Of a stretch of 64,000 bases of DNA, positions 1 to 10,487 are shown piece after piece; the stretch's first letter is position 1, and every line of letters starts with the position of its first letter. This DNA is from Brevundimonas vesicularis (GTDB taxonomy: Bacteria > Pseudomonadota > Alphaproteobacteria > Caulobacterales > Caulobacteraceae), in NCBI RefSeq assembly GCF_027105095.1, contig NZ_CP114278.1, positions 186,001-250,000 of the forward strand, in the 5' to 3' direction. The notes under the pieces are model-generated. The model did no database searches and had not been told where the DNA came from. It saw only the letters and a program-made list of their open reading frames with translations. A program made the position numbers and the translations under genes.

Positions 1-1
1 C

Positions 2-634
2 TCGGCGACCGAGGGCGACGCCGGCGGCTATAAGGAAATCATCGCCACGGTGACCGGCGAAGGCGTGTTCGGCCGGCTGAAGTTCGAGAGCGGCGTTCAT
101 CGGGTGCAGCGCGTGCCGACGACCGAGTCGCAGGGGCGCATCCACACCTCTGCGGCGACGGTGGCGGTCCTGCCCGAGGTCGAGGACGTCGAGATCGAAA
201 TCCACGACAAGGACATCCGCATCGACACCTTCCGCGCGTCGGGCTCGGGCGGTCAGCACGTCAATACGACCGATTCCGCCGTGCGCATCACCCACCTGCC
301 CACCGGCATCATGGTGACGTCGTCGGAGAAGTCCCAGCACGTCAATCGCGACAAGGCGATGAAGAACCTGCGCGTGCGCCTGTACGACATGCAGCGCCAA
401 GCCAAGGATCTGGCCCGCTCGGACAGCCGCAAGTCCCAGGTCGGGTCGGGCGACCGGTCCGAGCGGATCCGCACCTACAACTATCCGCAAGGGCGCGTCA
501 GCGATCACCGCATCAACCTGACCCTGCACAGCCTGCCCCAGATCATGGAAGGCGACATCGATCCGCTGCTGAACGCCCTGATCGCCGAGGATCAAGCGGC
601 GCGCCTAGCCGATCTGGAAGCCGAGTTCGGCTGA
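2..634 (+). CDS. prfA: Peptide chain release factor 1 (5'-truncated by window edge)
   Basis: This class I release factor recognises UAA and UAG stop codons in the ribosomal A site and triggers peptidyl-tRNA hydrolysis. The visible 210 residues contain the catalytic GGQ motif in the context [15 protein letters not shown], followed by the conserved region with [12 protein letters not shown] and the typical C-terminal stretch [12 protein letters not shown]. The reading frame is open from base 2, so the N-terminal domain and start codon lie outside the window. The gene ends with TGA at 632-634, directly abutting the stop codon of the convergent gene on the other strand. A prmC methyltransferase gene, often found just downstream of prfA in proteobacteria, is not present here. 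The identification is very secure; only the 5' end is missing. Confidence 0.97.
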   Translation, partial: SATEGDAGGYKEIIATVTGEGVFGRLKFESGVHRVQRVPTTESQGRIHTSAATVAVLPEVEDVEIEIHDKDIRIDTFRASGSGGQHVNTTDSAVRITHLPTGIMVTSSEKSQHVNRDKAMKNLRVRLYDMQRQAKDLARSDSRKSQVGSGDRSERIRTYNYPQGRVSDHRINLTLHSLPQIMEGDIDPLLNALIAEDQAARLADLEAEFG

Positions 635-1024
635 TCAGCCCAGCACGCCGGTCAGCGGCAGCCACAGCACCACGCCGGTGACGGCGGTATAGGCCGCGAA
701 GGCGTGCACCGACTTCAACCGACCGCTGGCCAGGGGACTGTCGAGATCGGCGCGGTTGACCCACAGCAGATAGGCGGCCTGGATCGCCCAACCGGCGAGG
801 AAGGCGACCACGGCCCAGGCGCTGAGCGCCGCCAGGGCGACGCCCGACATCAGGACCACCACGCCGCCCAGGGCGATCACCCCGTCTGCGATCTGATCGT
901 TGGCGGGAACGGCGATGACGCCAGACAGGGCCCGTTGCAGACGCCAGTTGAGCCAGGCCTGATACAAAAGCATCAGTCCGCCCAAGACGTAGAACATCCC
1001 TATTGCGCGCGCCGCCCACTCCAT
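635..1024 (-). CDS. Small four-helix membrane protein, unknown function
   Basis: This 129-residue protein is almost entirely hydrophobic, with about four predicted membrane segments: near residues 6-25, 47-67, 68-90 and 108-128. The short loops contain a few charged residues, for example NRADLDSPLASGR before the last helix. I recognise no family motif. It is convergent with prfA and the two stop codons are adjacent without a spacer. The start ATG at 1022-1024 is the only good one. It is probably an inner-membrane protein of a small uncharacterised family. The clean open frame and the membrane pattern support a real gene, but no function can be assigned. Confidence 0.7.
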   Translation of the reverse strand: MEWAARAIGMFYVLGGLMLLYQAWLNWRLQRALSGVIAVPANDQIADGVIALGGVVVLMSGVALAALSAWAVVAFLAGWAIQAAYLLWVNRADLDSPLASGRLKSVHAFAAYTAVTGVVLWLPLTGVLG

Positions 1025-1138
1025 GTCCGAAATAAGGCGCCATTTTCCGCGCTTGTAATCAGGGAAAATGCGACGCCGATTCGGATCGTTAACGACCGGC
1101 GCAAATTAGACACAACCGTTGGTCTGCGAGCGCGCCCG

Positions 1139-1750
1139 TTACGCCTTGGCGGCCAGGGCGCGCTGGACCGCCGGACGCGCCTTCATGCGGTCGAAATGCG
1201 CCTGGACGCGCGGAAACTCGGCGATGTCCACGCCGTCGCTTTCCAGCCAGCCGGCGAAGGTGAACAGATAGGGGTCCGCGACCGTATAGGCGTCGCCCAT
1301 CGCCCATTCGCCGGCCAGATCCGCCTCGATCAAAGCAAAGCTGTCGCGCATGTTCTGCGTGACCTTGGCCGCCATCGACGTCTGGGCGGCGGCATCGTCA
1401 CTCCAGCGCGCGGCGCGGCGACCGTGGGCGTGGGCGACGTGGACGGTGGTGGCCAGATAGAGGTTGAATGACTGCATCCGCGCAAAGGCGAAGGGATCGG
1501 TCGGCGCCAACAGGCCGGGCGGCGACAGGGCGGCGATGTGCGCCAGAATGGCCGGGCTCTCGGTCAGGACGCCCTGATCGGTCGCGAGCGCAGGAACGCG
1601 CCCCTTGGGATTGATCGCCAGATAAGCCGGCTCACGTTGCTCGGCCTTGCCGAAGTCGATCAGACGAACCTCATAGGCCAGCCCCGACTCCTCCAGCGCG
1701 ATATGGCTGGCCCGGCTGCAGGATCCGGTCGCGGTGTAGAGGGTCAGCAT
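1139..1750 (-). CDS. Glutathione S-transferase family protein
   Basis: The protein (203 residues from the chosen start) has the two-domain GST layout. The N-terminal thioredoxin-like domain begins MLTLYTATGSCSRASHIALEE, with the Ser/Cys region near residues 8-11 that binds glutathione, and the cis-proline segment NPKGRVPAL followed by LTESPAIL, which contacts the gamma-glutamyl group. A helical C-terminal domain follows, with the usual N-capping segment GDAYTVADPYLF. Such enzymes conjugate glutathione to electrophiles or act as glutathione-dependent isomerases in the cytoplasm; the substrate cannot be told. An upstream in-frame start would add 13 residues overlapping the sucB terminator, so the ATG at 1748-1750 is preferred. 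It lies downstream of sucB but is separated from it by a terminator. Confidence 0.9.
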   Translation of the reverse strand: MLTLYTATGSCSRASHIALEESGLAYEVRLIDFGKAEQREPAYLAINPKGRVPALATDQGVLTESPAILAHIAALSPPGLLAPTDPFAFARMQSFNLYLATTVHVAHAHGRRAARWSDDAAAQTSMAAKVTQNMRDSFALIEADLAGEWAMGDAYTVADPYLFTFAGWLESDGVDIAEFPRVQAHFDRMKARPAVQRALAAKA

Positions 1751-1770
1751 GGTCGCGCCTCGCAGCAAAG

Positions 1771-1800
1771 AAAAAGGCGGCGAGATCATCGCCGCCTTTC
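1771..1800 (-). terminator. Rho-independent terminator after sucB
   Basis: Read on the minus strand, a GC-rich stem (AAAGGCGGCG with CGCCGCCTTT, loop of about seven bases) is followed by a run of T residues. It lies seven bases past the sucB stop codon and before the GST start, so it should end the sucA-sucB transcript. Confidence 0.8.
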
Positions 1801-1806
1801 AGGAAA

Positions 1807-3348
1807 TCAGAGGTCCAGCAGAGCCCGCGCCGGATCTTCCAGCAGTTCCTTGACCCGGACTAGGAAGGTTACGGCTTCCTTGCCGTCGACGATGCGGTGA
1901 TCGTAGCTGAGGGCCAGATACATCATCGGGCGGATCTTGACCTCGCCGTTGATGGCCATCGGGCGCTGGACGATGTTGTGCATGCCCAGGATGCCCGACT
2001 GCGGCGCATTCAGGATCGGCGTCGACATCAGCGAGCCATAGGTGCCGCCGTTGGTGATGGTGAAGGTGCCGCCTTGCATCTGATCCATGGTCAGCGAGCC
2101 GTCACGCGCGGCCTTGCCCAGGGCGCCGATGCCCTTTTCGATGCCGGCGAGCGACAGGGCATCCGCGTCGCGGAGCACGGGCACCACCAGACCCTTGTCG
2201 GTGCCGACGGCGACGCCGATGTCGTAGTGGTTCTTGTAGATGATGTCCGTGCCGTCGATCTCGGCGTTGACGGCCGGGATCTCATGCAGGGCCGCGACGA
2301 CGGCCTTGGTGAAGAAGGACATGAAGCCCAGCTTCACGCCGTGGCGCTTTTCGAACACGTCCTTGTACTGGGCGCGCAGGGCCATGACGTTGGTCATGTC
2401 CACCTCATTGAAGGTGGTCAGCTGGGCGGCCGTGTTCTGCGATTCCTTCAGGCGACGGGCGATGGTCTGACGCAGGCGCGTCATCTTCACCCGCTCTTCA
2501 CGCGGCTGGTCGGCGCGCGGCGCGGCGGGCGCAGCGGCGGCGGCAGGGGCTGGAGCCGAGGCCTGGCCGATGGCGGCGATGGCGTCGGCCTTGGTGATGT
2601 TGCCCTTCGGCCCCGTGGCGTTGATGGCCTTGGGATCCAGATCGTTCTCGCCGACCACGCGCTGGACGGCGGGCGACAGGGTTTCGTTCCTGGTGCCCGA
2701 AACCTGAGCCGAGCCGGTGTTGGCCGGGTCGCCGGCGGGCACCGGAGCGGCTGCGGCCGGCGCGCTCGCATCGCCAGAACCCGAGATGGAGCCGATCTTC
2801 TGACCCGGCGTGACGGTCGCGCCTTCGTCGGCGGCGATGGTCAGAACGCCGTCAGCCGGGGCGGAGACTTCGACCGCGACCTTGTCGGTCTCGATCTCGA
2901 CCAGAAGTTCGTCCTTCTTGACCGTGTCGCCGTTCTTCTTGACCCACTTGCCCATCGAGCCTTCGGCGACGCTCTCACCCATGACCGGCACGGTGATGTC
3001 AATCGCGGCGGCGGCGGCCGGAGCAGCGGCGGCCGGCGCGGCCTTGGCGTCAGGCTTGGCGGCCTTGGCCGGGGCAGCGGCGGGCGCAGCGGCCGGAGCG
3101 GCGCCGGCGGATGCGCCTTCCGTCACCGAACCCAGGACCGTGCCGGGAACGACGTTGTCGCCCTCGGCCGCCTTGATGTCGCCCAGCACGCCGTCGGCGG
3201 GCGAGACGACTTCCAGCGAAACCTTGTCGGTCTCCAGCTCGACCAGCAGTTCGTCCTTCTTGACCGGATCACCGACCTTCTTGGTCCACTTTGCGATGGT
3301 GGCTTCGGTGACGGATTCACCGAGGGCGGGGGTCAGGATGTCGGCCAT
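1807..3348 (-). CDS. sucB: 2-oxoglutarate dehydrogenase E2, dihydrolipoyllysine succinyltransferase
   Basis: This is the core subunit of the 2-oxoglutarate dehydrogenase complex. It transfers the succinyl group from lipoyl-lysine to CoA in the TCA cycle. The 513-residue protein has two lipoyl domains, near residues 1-75 and 115-190, each with the lipoylated lysine in ETDKVSLEV or ETDKVAVEV. They are joined by Ala/Pro-rich linkers. A peripheral subunit-binding domain follows near residues 220-260 ([16 protein letters not shown]), then the catalytic acyltransferase domain, with the active-site segment YDHRIVDG near the C-terminus. Most E2o proteins carry one lipoyl domain, so the duplication is notable. 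The gene is 41 bases downstream of sucA on the same strand and the pair is very likely cotranscribed. No lpd (E3) follows. Confidence 0.96.
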   Translation of the reverse strand: MADILTPALGESVTEATIAKWTKKVGDPVKKDELLVELETDKVSLEVVSPADGVLGDIKAAEGDNVVPGTVLGSVTEGASAGAAPAAAPAAAPAKAAKPDAKAAPAAAAPAAAAAIDITVPVMGESVAEGSMGKWVKKNGDTVKKDELLVEIETDKVAVEVSAPADGVLTIAADEGATVTPGQKIGSISGSGDASAPAAAAPVPAGDPANTGSAQVSGTRNETLSPAVQRVVGENDLDPKAINATGPKGNITKADAIAAIGQASAPAPAAAAAPAAPRADQPREERVKMTRLRQTIARRLKESQNTAAQLTTFNEVDMTNVMALRAQYKDVFEKRHGVKLGFMSFFTKAVVAALHEIPAVNAEIDGTDIIYKNHYDIGVAVGTDKGLVVPVLRDADALSLAGIEKGIGALGKAARDGSLTMDQMQGGTFTITNGGTYGSLMSTPILNAPQSGILGMHNIVQRPMAINGEVKIRPMMYLALSYDHRIVDGKEAVTFLVRVKELLEDPARALLDL

Positions 3349-3389
3349 GTCAGGTCCAGCTCGTCTCTAGTCGGTCTTTTGTACGTGTA

Positions 3390-6300
3390 TCAGGCGAAGG
3401 CTTCGGTCGTGAAGGCTTCGAGTTCCTTCAGGTGCCGGCTCATCAGACCGGCGGCGGTCGAGGCCGAGCCGGGACGGCCGACGTAGCGGGCGCGCTTGGC
3501 CTTCACGTCCAGCTTGTCCAGCGTCAGCTCCAGCCACGGATCCACGAAGGTCCAGCCGCCCATGTTCTTCGGCTCTTCCTGGCACCAGACCAGTTCGGCG
3601 TTGGGGAAGCGGGCCAGTTCCTTGCGCAGCGACTGGATCGGCCACGGATAGAACTGCTCCAGACGCAGGATGTAGACGTCGTCCACCGCCTGGCCGTCCT
3701 TGGCCTTCTTCTCGCGCGCGTCCAGCAGGTCGTAATAGACCTTGCCGGAACACAGGATGACGCGGCGGATGTCCTTGTCCGCCTTGATCGTGATGCCGGC
3801 GATCTCGGGCCGCGTCTGGGCGTCGTCGTGCAGGACGCGGTGGAAGGACGAGCCTTCGGCCAGATCGGCCAGGCTGGATACCGCCTTCTTGTGACGCAGC
3901 AGCGACTTGGGCGTCATCAGGATCAGCGGCTTGCGGAACGGCCGGTGCATCTGGCGACGCAGGATGTGGAAGTAGTTGGCCGGGGTGGTGCAGTTGGCGA
4001 CCTGCATATTGTCTTCGGCGCAGGCCTGCAGGAAGCGCTCCAGACGGGCCGAGGAGTGTTCCGGCCCCTGGCCTTCATAGCCGTGCGGCAGCAGCATGGT
4101 CAGGCCGCTCATGCGCAGCCACTTGCGTTCGCCAGAGCTGATGAACTGGTCGATCACCACCTGGGCGCCGTTCACGAAGTCGCCGAACTGGGCCTCCCAC
4201 ATGACCAGCGTATTGGGGTCGGCCAGTGAGTAGCCGTACTCGAAGCCCAGCACCGCCTCTTCGGACAGGGCCGAGTCGATGACTTCGAAATTGGCCTGGC
4301 CTTCGCGCAGGTTGTTGAGCGGGATGTAGCGCTCTTCGGTCGTCTGATCGATGATGCCCGAGTGACGCTGCGAGAAGGTGCCGCGCACCGAATCCTGACC
4401 CGACAGACGGATCGGGAAACCTTCATCGACCAGCGAGGCGAACGCCAGGCTCTCGGCCGTGGCCCAGTCCAGGCCCTGACCCGAGGTGATGGCTTCGCGG
4501 CGGCCGTCGATGACGCGCTTCAGCGTCTTGTGCATGTCGACGCTGTTGGGGATCGTGGTCAGGCGGTGGCCCAGGTCGGTCAGCTTGGCCAGCGGCACGG
4601 CGGTGTCGCCGCGCAGTTCGTCCTTGGGCGACTGGAAGCCCTGCCACTGGCCGTCCAGCCAATCGGCCTTCTCGGCGGACCAGGTCTTGCCGGCCTCGAA
4701 CTGCTCGTCGAGGAATTTCTCGAACCGCTCGACCTCGGCGTCCACCTCGGCCTGGCTGATCACGCCTTCGGCCACCAGACGCTGCGAATACAGTTCGCGG
4801 GTCGAGGGCTGGGCGCGGATCTTCGAATACATCAGCGGCTGGGTGAAGGTGGGGTCGTCGCCTTCGTTGTGGCCGAAGCGGCGGTAGCAGAACATGTCCA
4901 CCACCACGTCCTTGTGGAACTTCTGGCGGTATTCGGTGGCCACCTTGGACGCGAAGACGACCGCCTCGGGGTCGTCGCCGTTGACGTGGAAGATCGGCGC
5001 CTGGACCATCAGGGCCACATCCGACGGATAGGGCGACGAGCGCGAGTTGCGCGGGCTGGTGGTGAAGCCGATCTGGTTGTTGATGACGAAGTGCAGCGTG
5101 CCGCCGGTGCGGTAACCCTTCAGCCCCATCAGGGCGAAACACTCCGCGACCACGCCCTGGCCGGCAAAGGCGGCGTCGCCGTGGATCAGCAGGGGCACGA
5201 CCTTGGAGCGGTCCAGAGCCCACTGCCCTTCCGGCACGCCCTCGTTGGCCTCGCGAATGTCGAACGCCTGTTTGGCGCGCGCCTTGCCCAGCACGACCGG
5301 GTTGACGATTTCAAGGTGCGACGGGTTGGCGGTCAGCGACAGGTGGACGTGGTTGCCGTCGAACTCGCGGTTCGACGAGGCGCCCATGTGATATTTGACG
5401 TCGCCCGAGCCTTCGATGTCGCTCGGCACGGCCGAGCCGCCCTGGAACTCGTGGAAGATGACCTTATAGGGCTTGCCCATCACGGCGGCGAGCACGTTCA
5501 GGCGGCCGCGGTGGGCCATGCCGAGCACGACCTCGTCGACGCCCAGCGAACCGCCGCGCTTGATGACCTGCTCCAGCGCCGGGACCATGGCCTCGCCGCC
5601 GTCCAGGCCAAAGCGCTTGGTGCCGGGGAAGCGCTTGTGCAGGAAGCGTTCGAAGCCTTCGGCCTCGACCAGCTTGGACAGGATGGCCAGCTTGCCTTCC
5701 TTGGAGAAGGCGTTCTGCTCGAACTTGTCGGCGCCCTCGAACCGCTGCTGCAGCCAGGATTTCTCTTCCGGCTCGGCGATATGCATGAACTGGATGCCGA
5801 CCGTGCCGCAGTAGGTGCGCTTCAGGATCTCCAGCACTTCGCGGATCGTGCCGGTCTGAAGACCCAGGACGCCGTCCAGGAAGATCGGGCGGTCCAGATC
5901 GGCGCCGGTGAAGCCGTAGAATTCCGGCGTCAGCTCGGGGTTCTCGACCGGCTGTTCGATGCCCAGCGGGTCCAACTTGGCCTGCAGGTGACCCCGCACG
6001 CGATAGCTGCGGATCAGCATCAGGGCGCGGATGGAATCGTGGGCGGCGGCGCGGATCGCATCGGCCGAGACGTCGGCGGACGCGGCCTTGGGCGCAGCAG
6101 CCGGCGCAGCGCCAGGCTTTTTGGGATCGGGCTTAGGCGCCGGCCAACGGCCGTCGAAGACGCCGGTCTCCTCCGTCGGTTCGGTCGCCACGCCGCGACC
6201 CCAGCTCCCGGCTCCGGCCGAGGCGGTCACCAGGGCGGCGTTGTCGCGCAGTTGGTCGAAGAAGGCTTTCCATTCGGCGGAAACGGAGCCGGGGTCTTTC

Positions 6301-6401
6301 GCCCACTTCTCCTGAAGCTCCTCAACATAGGCCGCATTGGACCCGTAGAGGAATGAGGTCTCGGCAAAGACCTGGTTCAGCCGACCGGCATCGTCCGCCA
6401 T
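3390..6401 (-). CDS. sucA: 2-oxoglutarate dehydrogenase E1 component
   Basis: This is the thiamine-diphosphate-dependent decarboxylase of the 2-oxoglutarate dehydrogenase complex, about 1003 residues from the chosen start. The N-terminus carries the E1o segment FLYGSNAAYVEELQEKW. After a Pro/Ala-rich linker come IRSYRVRGHLQAKLDPLGI, the substrate-site region MAHRGRLNVLAAV and the ThDP/Mg region HGDAAFAGQGVVAE. The transketolase-like pyrimidine domain includes GQDSVRGTFSQRHS, and the C-terminal domain includes QEEPKNMGGW. An in-frame upstream start would add 33 residues unlike the family, so the ATG at 6399-6401 (MADDAGRLNQVF) is used. The gene heads a sucA-sucB unit. A terminator upstream of it separates it from sucD, so it probably has its own promoter between about 6402 and 6528. 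Confidence 0.96.
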   Translation of the reverse strand: MADDAGRLNQVFAETSFLYGSNAAYVEELQEKWAKDPGSVSAEWKAFFDQLRDNAALVTASAGAGSWGRGVATEPTEETGVFDGRWPAPKPDPKKPGAAPAAAPKAASADVSADAIRAAAHDSIRALMLIRSYRVRGHLQAKLDPLGIEQPVENPELTPEFYGFTGADLDRPIFLDGVLGLQTGTIREVLEILKRTYCGTVGIQFMHIAEPEEKSWLQQRFEGADKFEQNAFSKEGKLAILSKLVEAEGFERFLHKRFPGTKRFGLDGGEAMVPALEQVIKRGGSLGVDEVVLGMAHRGRLNVLAAVMGKPYKVIFHEFQGGSAVPSDIEGSGDVKYHMGASSNREFDGNHVHLSLTANPSHLEIVNPVVLGKARAKQAFDIREANEGVPEGQWALDRSKVVPLLIHGDAAFAGQGVVAECFALMGLKGYRTGGTLHFVINNQIGFTTSPRNSRSSPYPSDVALMVQAPIFHVNGDDPEAVVFASKVATEYRQKFHKDVVVDMFCYRRFGHNEGDDPTFTQPLMYSKIRAQPSTRELYSQRLVAEGVISQAEVDAEVERFEKFLDEQFEAGKTWSAEKADWLDGQWQGFQSPKDELRGDTAVPLAKLTDLGHRLTTIPNSVDMHKTLKRVIDGRREAITSGQGLDWATAESLAFASLVDEGFPIRLSGQDSVRGTFSQRHSGIIDQTTEERYIPLNNLREGQANFEVIDSALSEEAVLGFEYGYSLADPNTLVMWEAQFGDFVNGAQVVIDQFISSGERKWLRMSGLTMLLPHGYEGQGPEHSSARLERFLQACAEDNMQVANCTTPANYFHILRRQMHRPFRKPLILMTPKSLLRHKKAVSSLADLAEGSSFHRVLHDDAQTRPEIAGITIKADKDIRRVILCSGKVYYDLLDAREKKAKDGQAVDDVYILRLEQFYPWPIQSLRKELARFPNAELVWCQEEPKNMGGWTFVDPWLELTLDKLDVKAKRARYVGRPGSASTAAGLMSRHLKELEAFTTEAFA

Positions 6402-6528
6402 CGTTTCGCAATCCCTGGGCCCCGACGGACACATCTCCGTGAGGGGCGCGCCCGTCATATAGGCGTCGTTTCCTGACGGGTCATGACCGAAACGGGGCAA
6501 TTTGGTAGGAAATTGGTCGCAGGCCCAA

Positions 6529-6563
6529 GAAAAAAACGCCCCCGGCCTGAGCCGAGGGCGTCC
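6529..6563 (-). terminator. Rho-independent terminator after sucD
   Basis: On the minus strand the sequence forms a stem (GACGCCCTCGGC with GCCGGGGGCGT, four-base loop TCAG) followed by seven T residues. It lies about 55 bases past sucD and about 130 bases before sucA, so the sucC-to-sucD transcript should stop here. Confidence 0.85.
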
Positions 6564-6616
6564 ATCAATGCGTCGCTCGGCATATTTGATGCCGAAACGC
6601 GATCAAACAGAGAGCA

Positions 6617-7519
6617 TCAACCCTTCAGGACTTCGACAAGGGTCTTGCCGAGGCGCGCGGGCGATTCCGACATGCGGATGCCGGCGGCTTCCATCGCCGC
6701 GATCTTGGATTCCGCATCGCCCTTGCCGCCCGAGACGACGGCGCCGGCGTGGCCCATGGTGCGGCCCTTCGGAGCGGTACGGCCCGCGATGAAGCCGGCC
6801 ATCGGCTTCTTGCGGCCTTTCTTGGCTTCGTCGATCAGGAACTGGGCGGCGTCTTCTTCCGCGCCGCCGCCGATTTCGCCGATCATGATGATCGAGGTGG
6901 TTTCCTCGTCGGCCAGGAACAGCTCCAGCACGTCGATGAACTCTGTGCCCTTGACCGGGTCGCCGCCGATGCCGACGGCCGTGGTCTGGCCCAGGCCTTC
7001 GTTGGTGGTCTGGAACACGGCTTCATAGGTCAGGGTGCCCGAACGCGACACGATGCCGACCGAGCCCTTCTTGAAGATATTGCCCGGCATGATGCCGATC
7101 TTGCACTCGTCCGGCGTCAGGATGCCGGGGCAGTTCGGGCCCAGCAGGCGCGACTTGGAGCCTTCCAGGCGACGCTTGACCTTGACCATGTCCATCACCG
7201 GGATGCCCTCGGTGATGCAGGTGATGAACGGGATTTCGGCGTCGATGGCTTCGATGATCGCAGCGGCCGCGCCCGACGGCGGGACATAGATCACCGAGGC
7301 GTCGGCGCCCGTGGCGTCGCGGGCTTCGGCGACCGAGGCGTAGATCGGCAGGGTTTCGCCGTGCGAGCCGGTCCAGTTCGTGCCGCCCTTGGAGGGGTGC
7401 ACGCCGGCGACCATCTGGGTGCCGTGATAGGCCAGGGCCTGTTCGGTGTGGAAGCCGCCGGTCTTGCCGGTCAGGCCCTGGACGATGATCTTGGTGTTCT
7501 TGTCGACGAGGATGGACAT
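6617..7519 (-). CDS. sucD: Succinyl-CoA ligase (ADP-forming) alpha subunit
   Basis: The alpha subunit of succinyl-CoA synthetase carries the CoA-binding domain and the histidine that is transiently phosphorylated in the TCA-cycle substrate-level phosphorylation step. The 300-residue protein matches the family length. It starts [21 protein letters not shown], the Rossmann CoA-binding region. It contains [31 protein letters not shown] and the active-site segment [19 protein letters not shown] with the catalytic histidine. It is on the same strand as sucC, but three genes (a glycosyltransferase and a VapBC pair) stand between the two subunits. The start is 18 bases past the vapC stop codon. Confidence 0.97.
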   Translation of the reverse strand: MSILVDKNTKIIVQGLTGKTGGFHTEQALAYHGTQMVAGVHPSKGGTNWTGSHGETLPIYASVAEARDATGADASVIYVPPSGAAAAIIEAIDAEIPFITCITEGIPVMDMVKVKRRLEGSKSRLLGPNCPGILTPDECKIGIMPGNIFKKGSVGIVSRSGTLTYEAVFQTTNEGLGQTTAVGIGGDPVKGTEFIDVLELFLADEETTSIIMIGEIGGGAEEDAAQFLIDEAKKGRKKPMAGFIAGRTAPKGRTMGHAGAVVSGGKGDAESKIAAMEAAGIRMSESPARLGKTLVEVLKG

Positions 7520-7537
7520 GAGGTCTCGCTGGTTGGG

Positions 7538-7978
7538 TTAGGCGGGAAGGAAAGGGTTTTCGACGCGGACCGACCCATAGGTCTGCCCGTGACAGAGGTC
7601 TTCGGAATAAAGCACCTTGGCGCCCAGGCGCTCGGCTGCGGCGATGATCGCGCCGTCCCAATAGGACAGTTGGTAGCGACGCGCGTTGGCGATGCCGGCG
7701 ACGACCACTTCGGGCGTGACCGGCTGGCAAGGCTTCAAGGCGATGACCCGAATCCACTCGCGCGCCTCGTCGGACGTCAACGGCGGCGCGCCCTTTCGGG
7801 TCGAGACATTGTAGAATTCGGTCAACACCTGGCCCGAGGTGCAATAGTCCTCGGTCAGCGCGATCTCACGCGCCCGCTCCCAACGATGACCCGCATGCTC
7901 CTGCCCCAAGGCGGCGTAGAGCAGGATGTTGGTGTCGAGAAAGACATCGGAATTAGCGATCAAACCGCCGATCCCCAC
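7538..7978 (-). CDS. PIN-domain ribonuclease toxin, VapC-like
   Basis: This 146-residue protein has the PIN-domain acidic pattern: SDVFLDTNILLYAAL at the N-terminus (first Asp), GQVLTEFYNV (Glu), QLSYWDGAIIAAAERLGAKVLYSEDLCHG (Asp and the last acidic residues). VapC toxins are Mg-dependent endoribonucleases that cut tRNA or rRNA when freed from their antitoxin. The start is a GTG at 7976-7978 that overlaps the end of the upstream antitoxin gene by 26 bases; an internal TTG at 7961-7963 would give a product five residues shorter. Overlap and gene order (antitoxin first) are as usual for VapBC. The pair sits between sucC and sucD in the same orientation, so it could be carried along on their transcript. 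Confidence 0.88.
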   Translation of the reverse strand: MGIGGLIANSDVFLDTNILLYAALGQEHAGHRWERAREIALTEDYCTSGQVLTEFYNVSTRKGAPPLTSDEAREWIRVIALKPCQPVTPEVVVAGIANARRYQLSYWDGAIIAAAERLGAKVLYSEDLCHGQTYGSVRVENPFLPA

Positions 7979-8207
7979 TGTAGATCTCGTCGCGCTTTCC
8001 GGGACGCCAATCGCCCATACGACCCTTGGATTGGTCGATCAATTTCAGCAGCGCTTCACGCGCCTCGTCCTTGGACGTTTCCTGCTGGACCCACTCAGTC
8101 AGAAAGCCGCGCACCGCCTCGTTGACGGTCGTCCGCTTCATGGCCGCCAGCACCCGCACCTTGTCGAGCAGGGCGTCGTCGATGGCGAGGGTGATGTTGC
8201 GGGTCAT
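7953..8207 (-). CDS. VapB-like ribbon-helix-helix antitoxin
   Basis: The 84-residue protein starts MTRNITLAIDDALLDKVRVL and continues AAMKRTTVNEAVRGFL, a typical ribbon-helix-helix DNA-binding fold with a beta strand, helix, turn and helix. The C-terminal half (QQETSKDEAREALLKLIDQS and beyond) is charged, as expected for the part that wraps the toxin. A longer in-frame open region upstream is a shadow of the glycosyltransferase gene, so the ATG at 8205-8207 is chosen. It should repress its own promoter and neutralise the PIN-domain protein encoded directly downstream. Confidence 0.85.
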   Translation of the reverse strand: MTRNITLAIDDALLDKVRVLAAMKRTTVNEAVRGFLTEWVQQETSKDEAREALLKLIDQSKGRMGDWRPGKRDEIYSGDRRFDR

Positions 8208-8260
8208 GGCCTTACACGGGTTATGTGGAGCACATAGGCCGTGGAGGGCTGGCGGGCAAG

Positions 8261-9178
8261 TCAGTCGCGAACCGACCCTGGCTCGCGCGGGATGTCCAGC
8301 AGCAGGCCCAGTCCGCGCAGGACCGCCTCCTGCAGGCGGTTCAGGCTGTAGAGTCTGGCGAACAGGGCGCGCTCTCCGCCGGTGTCGCGCGCGGCGGCAT
8401 AGGTCGCCTGCTGACGACGACGGCGACGTCCGATCTCGACCGTGTCGCCTGCGGTCAGGCGCCGGTCCCACTTGGCCCGCCAGGCGTCCAGGTTGATGGC
8501 GTCGTAGTGCAGCAGCCGCACGGGCCGGCCCGTGCGCGGATCGCGCGGTCGCGCGGCCTTCAGCGGAACCTCGTTCCGCTTGGCTTCGTGGATGCAGGGG
8601 GTGGCGCAGTCCAGTCCGCGCCGCAGCGCATATTTGCCCATGTGGTGGCCCAGCAGACCCCTCACGAAAAAGGCCCCCGCGCCCGGGTAGAGCAGATGGC
8701 CAAGCTCGGACCAGCCTGGCCCGCTGTAGGATTTGCGCGCCAGGACGGCGCCGTATTCGCGGTTCAGGTCGTCGCCGGCGCGCCACACCGCCTCGACCGT
8801 GGGAAAGATCGCCAGATCGCGCCCGGCTGGCACGGCCTGAAGCGCAGCGGCCAGATCGACCGGCCCGAAGATCAGCTCGTCGATATCCACGATCACCAGC
8901 CAGTCGGCCTGCAGGTCGCGATAGGCGTCGGCGTAGACGATGCGCTGGCGGGCCTCAACCGAGGCGGGATGACCGCCGCGCGCCGCCCAAAAGGCGTCGT
9001 CGCAGATGATCAGCTCGTCGTCGGATAAGCCGACGGCCTTCGGGTGAGGGGCGGCGCAAGCGGGTCCGTCGAAATAGACCCGCACACGCTGGGCGCCCCT
9101 CGCCCGGTAATGATCGACGAAGACGCCGATGTGCCGTTCCGGGGCCAGGGCCATGGCGACGACGTCGAAGCCTGTCAT
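8261..9178 (-). CDS. Glycosyltransferase, GT2/GT92-like
   Basis: The 305-residue protein begins [20 protein letters not shown], the opening strand of a GT-A fold, and has the metal/nucleotide-sugar motif DIDE in [17 protein letters not shown]. Later segments ([27 protein letters not shown] and [11 protein letters not shown]) resemble the family of predicted glycosyltransferases that act on cell-surface polysaccharide or glycoprotein. There is no signal peptide and no clear membrane helix, so it is probably cytoplasmic. The sugar donor and acceptor cannot be told. It lies 33 bases downstream of sucC on the same strand and is followed by the vapBC pair. Confidence 0.78.
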   Translation of the reverse strand: MTGFDVVAMALAPERHIGVFVDHYRARGAQRVRVYFDGPACAAPHPKAVGLSDDELIICDDAFWAARGGHPASVEARQRIVYADAYRDLQADWLVIVDIDELIFGPVDLAAALQAVPAGRDLAIFPTVEAVWRAGDDLNREYGAVLARKSYSGPGWSELGHLLYPGAGAFFVRGLLGHHMGKYALRRGLDCATPCIHEAKRNEVPLKAARPRDPRTGRPVRLLHYDAINLDAWRAKWDRRLTAGDTVEIGRRRRRQQATYAAARDTGGERALFARLYSLNRLQEAVLRGLGLLLDIPREPGSVRD

Positions 9179-9211
9179 CGTCGCTAGACCCGGCCGCCGG
9201 TTATCGGCAGG

Positions 9212-10402
<1,191 letters not shown>

Positions 10403-10487
10403 GGGGGACCGTCGCAACCGCTGCTGGGAGAGTTGCGGGGCTTATAGGCCCCACCCCTTCGCAGGTGCAACCGTCCACAGGCCCCCT

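Noticed and set aside
4362..6356. 664-codon plus-strand ORF opposite sucA
   Set aside because: Shadow of sucA. Composition is typical of antisense frames in GC-rich DNA.
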